Source: Deltaproteobacteria bacterium
Lineage (GTDB): Bacteria; Desulfobacterota; Binatia; Binatales; Binataceae
Length of the DNA stretch: 64,000 bases
Direction of reading: 5' to 3'
Assembly: GCA_021780225.1 (NCBI GenBank)
Contig: JAJXZF010000030.1
Span: 1-64,000, forward strand
How positions within the stretch are numbered: position 1 is the stretch's first letter; every line of letters begins with the position of its first letter. The position numbers and the translations under genes were made by a program. Shown piece after piece: positions 8,618 through 17,369 of this stretch. The notes under the pieces are model-generated. The model was given only the letters and a program-made list of their open reading frames with translations, searched no databases and was not told the DNA's origin.

Positions 8618-9772
8618 ATGGCTTTTTCGTTGTACGTCCATATTCCCTGGTGTCGTGCCAAATGCCCGTATTGCGACTTCAATTCGCATGCGGCGGCGGC
8701 GTGGCCAGAGGACGAGTACGTCGCGGCGCTGATCGCGGAGATGCGCGCGCGATCGGCTAATCCAGCCTTTGCCGGGCAAAAAATCGCCACGATATTTTTT
8801 GGCGGCGGCACGCCGTCGTTGTTCGACCCGCGCTCGATCGCCGCAATCCTCGAAGCCGCCGCGGATCGATTCGGCCTCGAAGCGGACGCCGAAATCACGC
8901 TCGAGGCGAACCCCGGCACGGTCGATTCGCCTAAATTGGCCGGATTCCGCGCGGCTGGAGTTAATCGAATCAGCTTTGGCGCGCAATCCTTCAATCCTGA
9001 AACGCTGCGCTTTCTGGGCCGGATTCATGGTCCCGACGAAACTCGCACCGCCGTCCGCGCCGCTCGTCGCGCCGGCTTTTCCCGGCTCAATCTGGACATG
9101 ATCTTTGCCGTGCCCGGCCAGTCCGTCGCGGACATCATGGCGGACCTCGACGCCACTTGCGCGCTCGAGCCCGACCACGTCTCGGCCTACAACCTGACGT
9201 TCGAGGAAGGGACCGCGTTTTTCACCGAGATGCGTCGCGGGCGGATTCGGCCGCTGCCGTCGGACGAGCAGGCCGCGATGTATGCCGCGGTGCGCGAGAC
9301 GCTGCCGTCGCGTGGTTACGCGATGTATGAAATATCCAATTATGCGCGGCCGGGCGAAGAATCGCGCCACAATCTGACCTACTGGCGCGCCGAAAGTTAT
9401 CTCGGCATCGGCGCCGGCGCGCACAGCTTCGCCCGCGACGCGGCTGGCCCCGGCGGCCGGCGATGGTGGAACGAGCGGATGCCGGCGAAGTATATCGACG
9501 CGGTTCGGAAAGACGGCATGGCCGAGACCGGCGGCGAGGCGATCGATTCACGCACTGCGGCGAGCGAATTTGTCTTTCTTAACCTGCGCTTGCGCGAAGG
9601 CTTTGCGCACGGCCAATTCTTCCGCCGTTTTGGATGCTCGCCCGACGAAGTCTTTGGCCGCCAGATTGAGCGCTTGGCCGCTGACGGCCTGCTCGCAGAC
9701 GACCACAGCCGTATCCGTCTTACCGAGCGCGGATTGGAAATGGCCGATTCGGTCTTCGCCGAATTCGTCTAA
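8618..9772 (+). CDS. hemW: Radical SAM heme chaperone HemW
   Basis: A 384-residue radical SAM protein of the coproporphyrinogen III oxidase-like family. The [4Fe-4S] motif is CRAKCPYC near residues 13-20, in the CPYCDF context usual for HemW. It is followed by FFGGGTPS (SAM-binding) and ITLEANPGT. The C-terminal part (ASEFVFLNLRLREGF and a wHTH-like end) matches the HemN C-terminal domain. HemW is thought to deliver heme rather than oxidise coproporphyrinogen; the short length and absence of the HemN N-terminal extension favour HemW. It is convergent with lysS, with a 15-bp gap. Confidence 0.9.
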   Translation: MAFSLYVHIPWCRAKCPYCDFNSHAAAAWPEDEYVAALIAEMRARSANPAFAGQKIATIFFGGGTPSLFDPRSIAAILEAAADRFGLEADAEITLEANPGTVDSPKLAGFRAAGVNRISFGAQSFNPETLRFLGRIHGPDETRTAVRAARRAGFSRLNLDMIFAVPGQSVADIMADLDATCALEPDHVSAYNLTFEEGTAFFTEMRRGRIRPLPSDEQAAMYAAVRETLPSRGYAMYEISNYARPGEESRHNLTYWRAESYLGIGAGAHSFARDAAGPGGRRWWNERMPAKYIDAVRKDGMAETGGEAIDSRTAASEFVFLNLRLREGFAHGQFFRRFGCSPDEVFGRQIERLAADGLLADDHSRIRLTERGLEMADSVFAEFV

Positions 9773-9787
9773 TCCATCCTGAGCCGG

Positions 9788-11395
9788 TCAAACTCCGGAA
9801 AGCGCGCCGTTGAGCATCGCGACGATATCGGCGGGCCCGCGCAATCGCACGTAAGGGCCGAGCCGCGGCCCGCGTTCCTTGCCGAGCAGTACGCGATAGA
9901 GCAGGGTGAAGACCTTGCCCGGCTTGTCGTAATGAGCGCGGCCGATTTCATAGATTTCCCGCTCGATTTCCTCGGCGCTCGCGTTCGGATTCGCCGCCAG
10001 ACAGTCGCGCAGCCGCGCCAGTTGTATTCGTTCCTCATCGGTCTGCGGTTTGTAAAAATCCAACAGCGGCGCGACGAAGTCGTCATAGAAGTTCAACGCG
10101 CACTCGACCAGCGTATGCACCAGCCGACGGGTGTCGTCGTCTTGTTCGATCTTGTGGTCGTAACGAGTGAGATATTCCCAAATCAGTGCGCGATCCTTGC
10201 TTCCAATCGCCGGCACCACCGCCATCAGCAAGCCGAACGTCAGGTCGGAATCGAACCTGCGGGGGCTGTCGCTTTGCAAAACGAACTGGAGCGGCGAATT
10301 GCGCCGCGCCGCGTCGTCCATCCGGTTCCATTCGCGCAGCGCCTCAAGATATTCATCGACGTATTGCGGAATCGCTTCAAGAAAGAGCTTGCGCGCGCGC
10401 CGCGGATTGAGAATCAAGAAATATTTGAGCACCTCGATCGGCGCGTAACGCCGCCACTGCTCGACGCCGACGCCGCGTCCGACCGATTTGGAGACCTTGT
10501 GCCCCTCCTCATCGAGGTACATCTCGAACGGGAAGCCGAGCGGCGGCCTGCCGCCGAGGATTTTCACGATTTGCCCGGACAAGCGCGCCGAATCGATCAG
10601 GTCTTTGCCGTAGAGTTCGTAATCGACCGCCAGCACATGCCATCGCAGCGCCCAATCGACCTTCCATTGCGCCTTGGCGTTGCCGCCGAGCGCGCTCACT
10701 TCGCCCTTGAAGCCGCATCCGTGCGCCCCGCCGAAGCTGCGCTCGCACGAAATCGCGACGGCGCCGCGCGCGGGAAAATAGGCCGTGACGAGAGTCGAAT
10801 TGATTTGGCCGCAGCGCGGACAGAGCGGCATCACCGGCGACCATCCGACGCGATTTTCCGGCCGGAGCGTCGGCGCTACGACCCGAATAATCTCCTGATG
10901 CCGTTCGAGCACGAGTTTGAGCGCTGCGTCGAAGCCGCCGCTCGAATACATCGCGCTCGACCGAATTAGTTCATATTCGACCTCGACCGGCGCCAGAAAG
11001 GTTCCGAGCAGCGCGACCATGTGCGAGGCGAAGCTGTCGTGGCAATCGCCGAACGGATCGGGAATGCGCGAGACCGGCTGGCCCAGCCATTGCGCATAGG
11101 AGTCGCGGTTCGGGATATTTTCAGGCGCCTTGCGCAGGCCATCCATGTCGTCGATGAAGACGATGAATCGATCCGGGCGGCCGTCGCCATAGAGCGTGCG
11201 AAACGCCTGGCGGACGTACGACGGCCGCAGCACTTCGCCCATCGTGCCCAGATGGGGCAAACCTGATGGACCGAAGCCGCTCTCGAACGCCACCGGGTGC
11301 GCCGGATCGTAAGCGGAAACGCGCTCGGCGAGCTTGCGCGCCTCCTCGTAAGGCCAAAGATCAGAACCAGGTTCAGTGCGGGGCGCCGATGCCAT
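9788..11395 (-). CDS. lysS: Lysyl-tRNA synthetase, class I
   Basis: Charges tRNA-Lys. At 535 residues it is a class I (archaeal-type, LysK) enzyme and not the common class II LysS. The HIGH-equivalent is GPSGLPHLGT (about residues 42-51) and the KMSKS-equivalent is KVSKSVGRG (near residue 285). A four-cysteine cluster lies between them (CPRCG and a later Cys pair around residues 192-226). Class I LysRS is sporadic in bacteria (alphaproteobacteria, spirochaetes, some other lineages), so it is a useful taxonomic hint. The upstream zinc-ribbon gene ends 3 bp before its ATG, so the two are cotranscribed. Confidence 0.93.
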   Translation of the reverse strand: MASAPRTEPGSDLWPYEEARKLAERVSAYDPAHPVAFESGFGPSGLPHLGTMGEVLRPSYVRQAFRTLYGDGRPDRFIVFIDDMDGLRKAPENIPNRDSYAQWLGQPVSRIPDPFGDCHDSFASHMVALLGTFLAPVEVEYELIRSSAMYSSGGFDAALKLVLERHQEIIRVVAPTLRPENRVGWSPVMPLCPRCGQINSTLVTAYFPARGAVAISCERSFGGAHGCGFKGEVSALGGNAKAQWKVDWALRWHVLAVDYELYGKDLIDSARLSGQIVKILGGRPPLGFPFEMYLDEEGHKVSKSVGRGVGVEQWRRYAPIEVLKYFLILNPRRARKLFLEAIPQYVDEYLEALREWNRMDDAARRNSPLQFVLQSDSPRRFDSDLTFGLLMAVVPAIGSKDRALIWEYLTRYDHKIEQDDDTRRLVHTLVECALNFYDDFVAPLLDFYKPQTDEERIQLARLRDCLAANPNASAEEIEREIYEIGRAHYDKPGKVFTLLYRVLLGKERGPRLGPYVRLRGPADIVAMLNGALSGV

Positions 11396-11398
11396 CCT

Positions 11399-11611
11399 TT
11401 ACTGTCTTCCTTTGAGTACGCGCGCGACGGCTTCGTGGACCCACGGATCGATTTGCAGGTCGCGCGATTTTTCCGAGGCCAGCCTGAGCTTAACCCCGCA
11501 ATTGGCGCAAATATAGGCGGTGTCGGCGAATCCGCCGCGGTCTTCAATGCTGATCCGCAGCAACCATTCGCCCGCCGGGCGCCGGCAAATCTGACATTTT
11601 TCTTCGCTCAT
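11399..11611 (-). CDS. Small zinc-ribbon protein upstream of lysS
   Basis: A 70-residue protein with two cysteine pairs, CQIC near residues 5-8 and CANC near residues 35-38, spaced as in a zinc ribbon. No further domain is present. The gene ends 3 bp before the lysS start, giving tight coupling with lysyl-tRNA synthetase. Its function is unknown; a nucleic-acid or tRNA-related role is only suggested by the context. Confidence 0.75.
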   Translation of the reverse strand: MSEEKCQICRRPAGEWLLRISIEDRGGFADTAYICANCGVKLRLASEKSRDLQIDPWVHEAVARVLKGRQ

Positions 11612-11841
11612 CGGAGGCCGTTCGATTCGTGTATGCTAGAAGTTCAAGAAACCGGAAAAACGTCGTTGCTTCGCGTTCCGGCGGTGTGTTAGATGCAAAA
11701 AACCGTATGCGCTCGCGGGTTGACGAAACGCCCAATGGCGGATTTTCCCGCTCCTTCAGTTTAGAAGCGATAGCGGTTCGCCGCTAGCGGGTCGTCGATC
11801 GAAGCGCGACCGATAAGGGCGGGGCTCGCCGCTCCAGTTCG

Positions 11842-12879
11842 ATGGATCAGTCACTGACAAAACAGAAGGTCAAGGAGTTGCGCGCGATGGTCGCGGAGGG
11901 CGACCGGGTCGCGATAGTGCTGCAGGACGATCCCGATCCCGACGCCATGTCGAGCGCGATCGCGCTGCGCGCGCTGCTCGGCCGCAACAAGCTGACCACG
12001 CCGATTTTCGCCTTCAAACCGGTGACGCGGCCGGAAAACCGCACGATGATGCATCTGCTGGAAATCGCGGTTTCGGATCCGGCTCCGGGCGAACTCCAGA
12101 ATTTCGACAAAATCGCCATGGTCGATGTCGAGCCGCCCTATTTCGAGGACAAGCTGCCGCGCGCCGATATCGTCATCGACCATCATCCCGGCTACCAGAC
12201 TGGTCTCGCCGCGTTCGAGGACATTCGCGTCGGTTACGGCGCGACGGCGACGATCATGACCGAATATCTCCTGAGCGCGGGCGAGCATATCAGCGAGCGG
12301 CTGGCGACGGCTCTTTTGTACGGAATACGCAGCGATACTTTGGCGCTTTCGCGGCGCGTGACCGAAGCCGATATCGAGGCCTTTACCCATCTCTATCCGC
12401 TGGCCAATTACAACCTGCTCAAGCTGATCGATCGGCCCGAGTTGCCGGTCAGTTTCGCGCATGTCCTGGCGCGGGTGATGCGCCGGATGGAGGTGCGCGA
12501 CGGTCTCGTCGCAATCCATCTCGGACCGGTCGAGCGCGACGATTTGATCGTCCAGATGGCGGATTTCTGCCTGCAGTTCGAGGGCGTGGAGATGGCCGCG
12601 GTCTCGGGCAAGTTGGACCGAAAACTCGCGATAGCCGTGCGCACGCACGGTATCGGGCGCGCCAATGCCGGCGAGACCGTCAAGCGGTTGTTCGGCGAGA
12701 TCGGCAGCGCCGGCGGCCATCGCAACATGGCCAAGGCCGTCATTCCGCTGACCGCCTGGCGCAACCGCGAAAAGACCACGCGCGACAAAGCGATCGAGGC
12801 TCGGCTGCGCGAGCTTTTCGCGGCGGCCATGGCCGGAGCGGACGAAACCGCGGCTGCGCTCGCGCGCGACGGCGCGTGA
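11842..12879 (+). CDS. DHH/DHHA1 phosphoesterase (NrnA-like)
   Basis: A 345-residue DHH-superfamily phosphoesterase. Motif I is the DPDPDAM segment (about residues 31-37), motif II the MVDVE strand, and motif III is DHHPG near residue 113, giving the usual two-metal site. The C-terminal DHHA1 domain has GSAGGHRNMA (about residues 293-302), the substrate-phosphate loop. Family members degrade nanoRNA, pAp or cyclic-di-nucleotide products. Which of these this protein hydrolyses cannot be decided from sequence. It is a stand-alone gene, divergent from lysS. Confidence 0.88.
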   Translation: MDQSLTKQKVKELRAMVAEGDRVAIVLQDDPDPDAMSSAIALRALLGRNKLTTPIFAFKPVTRPENRTMMHLLEIAVSDPAPGELQNFDKIAMVDVEPPYFEDKLPRADIVIDHHPGYQTGLAAFEDIRVGYGATATIMTEYLLSAGEHISERLATALLYGIRSDTLALSRRVTEADIEAFTHLYPLANYNLLKLIDRPELPVSFAHVLARVMRRMEVRDGLVAIHLGPVERDDLIVQMADFCLQFEGVEMAAVSGKLDRKLAIAVRTHGIGRANAGETVKRLFGEIGSAGGHRNMAKAVIPLTAWRNREKTTRDKAIEARLRELFAAAMAGADETAAALARDGA

Positions 12880-12955
12880 GCGGCCCTCGCGGACCGCGTT
12901 TGGCCCGCGCCGGGAGCCGGCGATGCTATACTCTCGGCCGCAGGCGCGTTCGGCG

Positions 12956-13636
12956 ATGAACCACGCGAAATTGCTGATGGTCGAAGATGAATCGCGGCTG
13001 GCCGCCAATTTGCGCCGCGGTCTCGAAGAGCTTTGCATCGAGGTGACGATCGCGGATGGTGCGAAAGCGGCGGCGGCGGCGCTCGAGCGCGCCGGCTTCG
13101 ACGCGATCGTGCTCGATCTGCAACTGCCCGACTGCGACGGCCTCGACCTGCTGCGCGCGCTGCGTGCGCGCGGCGTCGCGATTCCGGTTTTAATCCTGAC
13201 CGCCCGCGGCGCGCTTGAAGAACGGGTCGCGGGGCTGGAGGCGGGGGCCGACGACTACCTGGCCAAGCCATTCGCGTTCGCCGAACTGGCCGCCCGCATT
13301 CGCGCGCTGATCAGGCGCGGACGGATGCCGCCCGCGGCGCCGATTCGCGTCGCGGACCTCGAATTCGATCCGATTCGCCGCCGCCTGCGCGGCGCCGACG
13401 GCGAAATTCCGCTCTCGCCGAAGGAACTGATGCTGATCGAGTTGCTGATGCGCCATGCCGGCGCGCCCGTCGCGCGCGCCGCCATCAGCGACGTTCTATG
13501 CGGACCGGAGTACAACGAATTCACCAACGTGATCGAAGTGTTCGTCAACCGCCTGCGCGAGAAGATCGATCGCACGCGCCCGGCGCCGCTGATCGTCACG
13601 GTGCGCGGCGTCGGTTACATGATGCGCGCGGAGTAG
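12956..13636 (+). CDS. OmpR-family response regulator
   Basis: A 226-residue two-component regulator. The receiver domain (residues 1-115) has the acidic pair in MVEDE, the phosphoacceptor Asp in IVLDLQLPD, the Thr in ILTARG and the Lys in DYLAKPFAF. A winged-helix DNA-binding domain (about residues 125-222) ends in TVRGVGYMM, the OmpR/PhoB signature. The start at 12956 is preferred over an upstream in-frame ATG at 12923 because the receiver begins immediately after it. It precedes its kinase by 18 bp and then the efflux operon, which it probably controls. Confidence 0.92.
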   Translation: MNHAKLLMVEDESRLAANLRRGLEELCIEVTIADGAKAAAAALERAGFDAIVLDLQLPDCDGLDLLRALRARGVAIPVLILTARGALEERVAGLEAGADDYLAKPFAFAELAARIRALIRRGRMPPAAPIRVADLEFDPIRRRLRGADGEIPLSPKELMLIELLMRHAGAPVARAAISDVLCGPEYNEFTNVIEVFVNRLREKIDRTRPAPLIVTVRGVGYMMRAE

Positions 13637-13654
13637 CCGATCGCGTCCGCCGCG

Positions 13655-15028
13655 ATGACGATTCGGCTCAGATTGACGCTCTACTGGGCGGCGGTGCTGG
13701 CGGTCGCGCTCGCCGGCGCCGGCGTATGCGTTTACGTCATCTTCGCCCGGCTTGAGCTGCGCGAGTTCGACCGCGTGCTGGCCGAGGAGGCGGACACGAC
13801 CGCCGGCGCGCTGGCGCGAACCGGTTCCTCCAGCGCCGGCGCGATCCTTGAGCATCTCAGCGCCGAGCGCGATCTGTCGCCGCATCGGCGGGTGCGGTTA
13901 ATCGGCGCCGGCGGGCGGGCGCTTTTCGATTTCGGCGATCTCCGGGCCGATCTGCCGGCCGCGGCCGGCGCCGCCAGCGGCACGATCGCGAAAGGCGGGC
14001 GCCGCGGATTTCGTTACGCGATCGTGCGATTCAATCTGGACGGCCGCGGCGTATGGCTGCAGGACGGCGCCGACGCGCAGGCCGTGCGCGCCACGAGCGC
14101 GCGCCTGCGCGCCAGCCTGACGTTGATATTGCCGCTGCTGCTTGCCGGATGCGCGCTGGGCGGATGGTGGCTGGCGGGACGCGCGCTCGTGCCGATCAAG
14201 GATTTGAGCGCGCGGCTCGGCGCGATCGGACCGGGCGATCTCTCGGCGCGGCTCGATCCCGGGCGGGCGCGCGATGAAATCGCGCGGCTGGCCGGCGCGA
14301 TGAACGAGTTGCTGGCGCGAGTCGAAACCGCGTCGCGCCGGGAGCGGCGTTTTATCGCCGACGCGGCGCACGAGATGCGCACGCCGCTTGCCGTGCTGCG
14401 CACCGGACTGGAGATCGCGCTCGGCCGCGATCGGCCGGCGGCTGAATACGCCGACGCGCTGCGCGCCGCGCTCGACGAAACCTTGGGCCTCTGCGCGATG
14501 GCCGACGATTTGCTGGAATTGGCGCGGCTGGACAGCGCCGGGATGCGTGCGGCGGCGCCGGTGGATCTCGCCGCGCTGGCGCGCGGCGCGCTGGCTGCGC
14601 TGGCGCCGCTGGCGGGCGCACGTCGGCTGAGCTTTTCCGCGCCGCCGGACGCATCGGCGATCGTCATGGGCGATCGCGAGCAGCTGCGGCGCGTGATCGT
14701 CAATTTGCTCGACAACGCGGTCAAGTTCACCGCCGACGACGGCGCGATCTCGATTGCCGTCGCCAGCCGCGACCGGCGCGCGCGGCTGATGGTGCGCGAC
14801 GACGGTCCCGGCATACCCGACACGGAGTTGCCGCGCATTTTCGACCGCTTTTATCGCGGGCGATCGCGGGCGGCGCCGGGCGGCGGGCTTGGTCTGAGCC
14901 TCTGCCGCGAAATTGCGGAGCATCACGGCGGCGATCTGGTCGCGGAGAACGATTCGGAAGGCGGCGCGCGCTTCACGCTCGACCTTCCGCTCGGCCGCTC
15001 CGCGCCGCTGCGCGGAACGGAAGCTTAA
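13655..15028 (+). CDS. Sensor histidine kinase, EnvZ/CusS-like
   Basis: A 457-residue inner-membrane sensor kinase. The order is: TM1 (about residues 7-30), a periplasmic sensor of about 120 residues, TM2 (about 155-175), HAMP, then the HisKA domain with the phospho-His in ADAAHEMRTPL (near residue 242). The HATPase domain follows, with N box NLLDNAVKF, G1 DDGPGIPD, the F-box and G2 GGGLGLSL. It pairs with the OmpR regulator directly upstream and the efflux operon downstream. The signal is unknown; the arrangement resembles metal- or envelope-stress-sensing Cus/Czc/Mdt systems. Confidence 0.92.
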   Translation: MTIRLRLTLYWAAVLAVALAGAGVCVYVIFARLELREFDRVLAEEADTTAGALARTGSSSAGAILEHLSAERDLSPHRRVRLIGAGGRALFDFGDLRADLPAAAGAASGTIAKGGRRGFRYAIVRFNLDGRGVWLQDGADAQAVRATSARLRASLTLILPLLLAGCALGGWWLAGRALVPIKDLSARLGAIGPGDLSARLDPGRARDEIARLAGAMNELLARVETASRRERRFIADAAHEMRTPLAVLRTGLEIALGRDRPAAEYADALRAALDETLGLCAMADDLLELARLDSAGMRAAAPVDLAALARGALAALAPLAGARRLSFSAPPDASAIVMGDREQLRRVIVNLLDNAVKFTADDGAISIAVASRDRRARLMVRDDGPGIPDTELPRIFDRFYRGRSRAAPGGGLGLSLCREIAEHHGGDLVAENDSEGGARFTLDLPLGRSAPLRGTEA

Positions 15029-15075
15029 CGTTTGTTAATTAGGCCGGCGGCTGGCGCGGCGCTACGATTCCCGCC

Positions 15076-16347
15076 ATGCGCACGGGGGAATTCTTGCGAA
15101 TGGCGGCCGTCGTTTTGGCGGCCGTGAGGCTGGCCGCGGGCGCGCCGCGGGCGCATGCGGACGAAACGCTGACGCTCGGCGGAGCGATCGCTCGCGCGCT
15201 TGCATTCGCGCCGTCGCTGGCGGCGCAGGCGGCGGCCAGCGATATCGCCGCCGCCGATGTCGGCGCGGCGCGCGCCCCGCTGTTGCCGAATATTTCGGCC
15301 GGCGGCGAATACATGCAGGAGCCGGGCTACGATCCGGTCGTGACCAATCGCGGCCAGACCGATTTGCTGCTTTCGCTGAACTACACCGCGTTCGACGGCG
15401 GCCGGCGGATGGCCCAGTTGCGCGCCGCCCGCTATGCTGCCGAGGCCGCGCGGCTCGGCGTCGCCGCGATGCGCGCGCAGATCGTGTTCGACGCCCGCGT
15501 CGCCTATTTCGATCTCGCGCGGGCGCGTGCGGAACGCTCGGAGCTCCAAGACGATCGCGCGCGGCTCGACCGCTACGTCGCGATCGTCGAGGCGCTGCGG
15601 CGCAGCGGCCGCGCGATTCCCAACGACGTTTTGCGGATCCGCACCGCGCGCGACGCGACGGCGATTCAGGAGGCCGGCGCCGTCCAGCAGGTGCATCATG
15701 CGTCGATCGTGCTGGGCTCGCTGATCGGCGAGTTCGATCGCGACGACCTGCCGATCGCGCCGTTGACCACGCCGCCCCGGCCTGCGCCGCCGGGCGATCC
15801 GGCCGCGAGCCCCGCTTATCGCGCCGCCGAGCGGCAGGTCGAAGCGGCGCAAATGACGCTTGAAGCGGCGCGCAAGGAACGGATGCCGACCTTCACGATC
15901 GCGCTTACTTCGGGCTATCTCGGCATCGATCCGCCGAACACTTTTCAGCATCGGCTGGGCGCGTCGTACGACGGCGGATTCAACGTGCCGATTTTTTCCG
16001 GCGGCCTGATCCGGTCGCATATCGACGCGGCGGGCGCGGCCGAGCGGCAGGCGATCGCGCTGCGCAACGCGGTCAAGGTCGCCGTGATGCGCGACGTGAA
16101 CGACGCCCGCGAACGCTACGAAGACACGCGCAAACAACTCGCTCTCATTCAGTCGTCGGAAACCACCGCCGCCGACGCTTTCGCGCTCGATTGGACCCGC
16201 TTTTTGGGCGGCGGCGCGGCCAGGATGCTTGAAGTGGTGGATGCGTTCAACCAAACGCAGGCGCTGCGCGTCGCCGCCGTCGAGCAAACCTTCGTCGCCC
16301 GTCAGGCGGTGGCGCAGGCGGCGTTGGCGCTTGGACAAGCGCAATGA
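15076..16347 (+). CDS. TolC-family outer-membrane efflux protein
   Basis: A 423-residue outer-membrane channel with a signal peptide (MAAVVLAAVRLAAGAPRAHA region) and two OEP repeats rich in long amphipathic helices (for example the YAAEAARLGVAAMRAQIVFDARVAYFDLARARAE-type heptads; residues about 115-150 and 330-420). The NISAGGEY and LLSLNYTAFDGG strands match the TolC barrel entry. It is the first gene of the efflux operon, and its stop overlaps the adaptor start by 4 bp (ATGA), indicating translational coupling. Confidence 0.88.
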   Translation: MRTGEFLRMAAVVLAAVRLAAGAPRAHADETLTLGGAIARALAFAPSLAAQAAASDIAAADVGAARAPLLPNISAGGEYMQEPGYDPVVTNRGQTDLLLSLNYTAFDGGRRMAQLRAARYAAEAARLGVAAMRAQIVFDARVAYFDLARARAERSELQDDRARLDRYVAIVEALRRSGRAIPNDVLRIRTARDATAIQEAGAVQQVHHASIVLGSLIGEFDRDDLPIAPLTTPPRPAPPGDPAASPAYRAAERQVEAAQMTLEAARKERMPTFTIALTSGYLGIDPPNTFQHRLGASYDGGFNVPIFSGGLIRSHIDAAGAAERQAIALRNAVKVAVMRDVNDARERYEDTRKQLALIQSSETTAADAFALDWTRFLGGGAARMLEVVDAFNQTQALRVAAVEQTFVARQAVAQAALALGQAQ

Positions 16348-17369
16348 CCGGAGGAAATGGCTTGGCGGAAATTCCATCGGGCCGGACATTCCGCCTGGCG
16401 GCGGCGCTGGCGCTGGCGATCGCGATCGCCGGATGCGGCGGCGCGGGATCGGATTCGGATGAAGCGCAAGCGCCGCAATCCCCCTCCGTCGTGATGGCGG
16501 TGACGGGCGCGCGCGTGCGCGTCGCTCCGATCGTGCGGCAAATCCGGATGCTTGGCGTGACCGCGGCGATTCGGCAGGTTTCGCTGCGCGCGCCGACCGC
16601 CGGCCGCGTCGTCGGATTCAAACTCCAGGTGGGCGATCGGGTCAGGCGCGGCGAGGTCGTCGCGCACATCGTCAGCCGCGAAGTCGAAGCGGCGCAGAAC
16701 GGCCTCGCGGTGGCGCGCCGGTTTGACCCGGTCGGCGCCGCAGCGCTGTCGGCTGCCGTCAAGCGGCATTCCGAAGGTCCCGGGGTGGCCGTGGTCGCGG
16801 CGGCGGACGGAATCGTCGCTGATCGGATGGTCAGCAGCGGGCAGTTGGTCAATGACATGGACCAGCTCGCAACCCTGATCGATCCGCGCGACATCCACGT
16901 TGAAGCGCAGGTTCCGGCGAACGAGATGGCGGCGATTCGTCCGGGGATGTCTGCACAAGTGACTTCCCCGATCGCGCCCGGCGCAATCTTTGACGCGCGC
17001 GTCAGCGCGCTCGCGCCGAACATGGCGTCGATGGGCGCGACCGAACCGGTATGGTTGGAATTCACCGGCGGCCGGCGTATCGCCCAGGCCAACGCTCCGC
17101 TTGAAGTCTCGTTGACGATGACGGCGGCGGAAAACGCGATCGTCGTTCCCCGTGCGGCGCTGTTCGAGGACGCCGCGACCCGCGTGCATTACGTCTTTGT
17201 CGCCGGCGCGGACGGCCGGGCGCATCGCACGCCCGTCACGGTTGGAATCGTCGCGGACGGCATGGTTCAGGCGCTTGCGGGCGTCACGCCGGGAGAGACG
17301 GTGATCACCTCGGGCGGGTACGCGCTTTCTGACGGCCTGCGCGTGACGCTGGCGCAGGATTCGCAATGA
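16344..17369 (+). CDS. RND efflux periplasmic adaptor (HlyD/MFP family), lipoprotein
   Basis: A 341-residue membrane-fusion protein with a lipobox (IAGC, near residue 30) for lipid anchoring in the inner membrane. The lipoyl/barrel-sandwich half-motifs are visible as LRAPTAGRVVGFKLQVGD (about residues 76-93) and VAAADGIVADRMVSSGQ (about 153-169). The helical hairpin between them is very short. A beta-barrel domain with VWLEF and a membrane-proximal domain follow. It overlaps both neighbours by 4 bp and links the inner-membrane pump to the TolC-like channel. Confidence 0.9.
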   Translation: MTGGNGLAEIPSGRTFRLAAALALAIAIAGCGGAGSDSDEAQAPQSPSVVMAVTGARVRVAPIVRQIRMLGVTAAIRQVSLRAPTAGRVVGFKLQVGDRVRRGEVVAHIVSREVEAAQNGLAVARRFDPVGAAALSAAVKRHSEGPGVAVVAAADGIVADRMVSSGQLVNDMDQLATLIDPRDIHVEAQVPANEMAAIRPGMSAQVTSPIAPGAIFDARVSALAPNMASMGATEPVWLEFTGGRRIAQANAPLEVSLTMTAAENAIVVPRAALFEDAATRVHYVFVAGADGRAHRTPVTVGIVADGMVQALAGVTPGETVITSGGYALSDGLRVTLAQDSQ

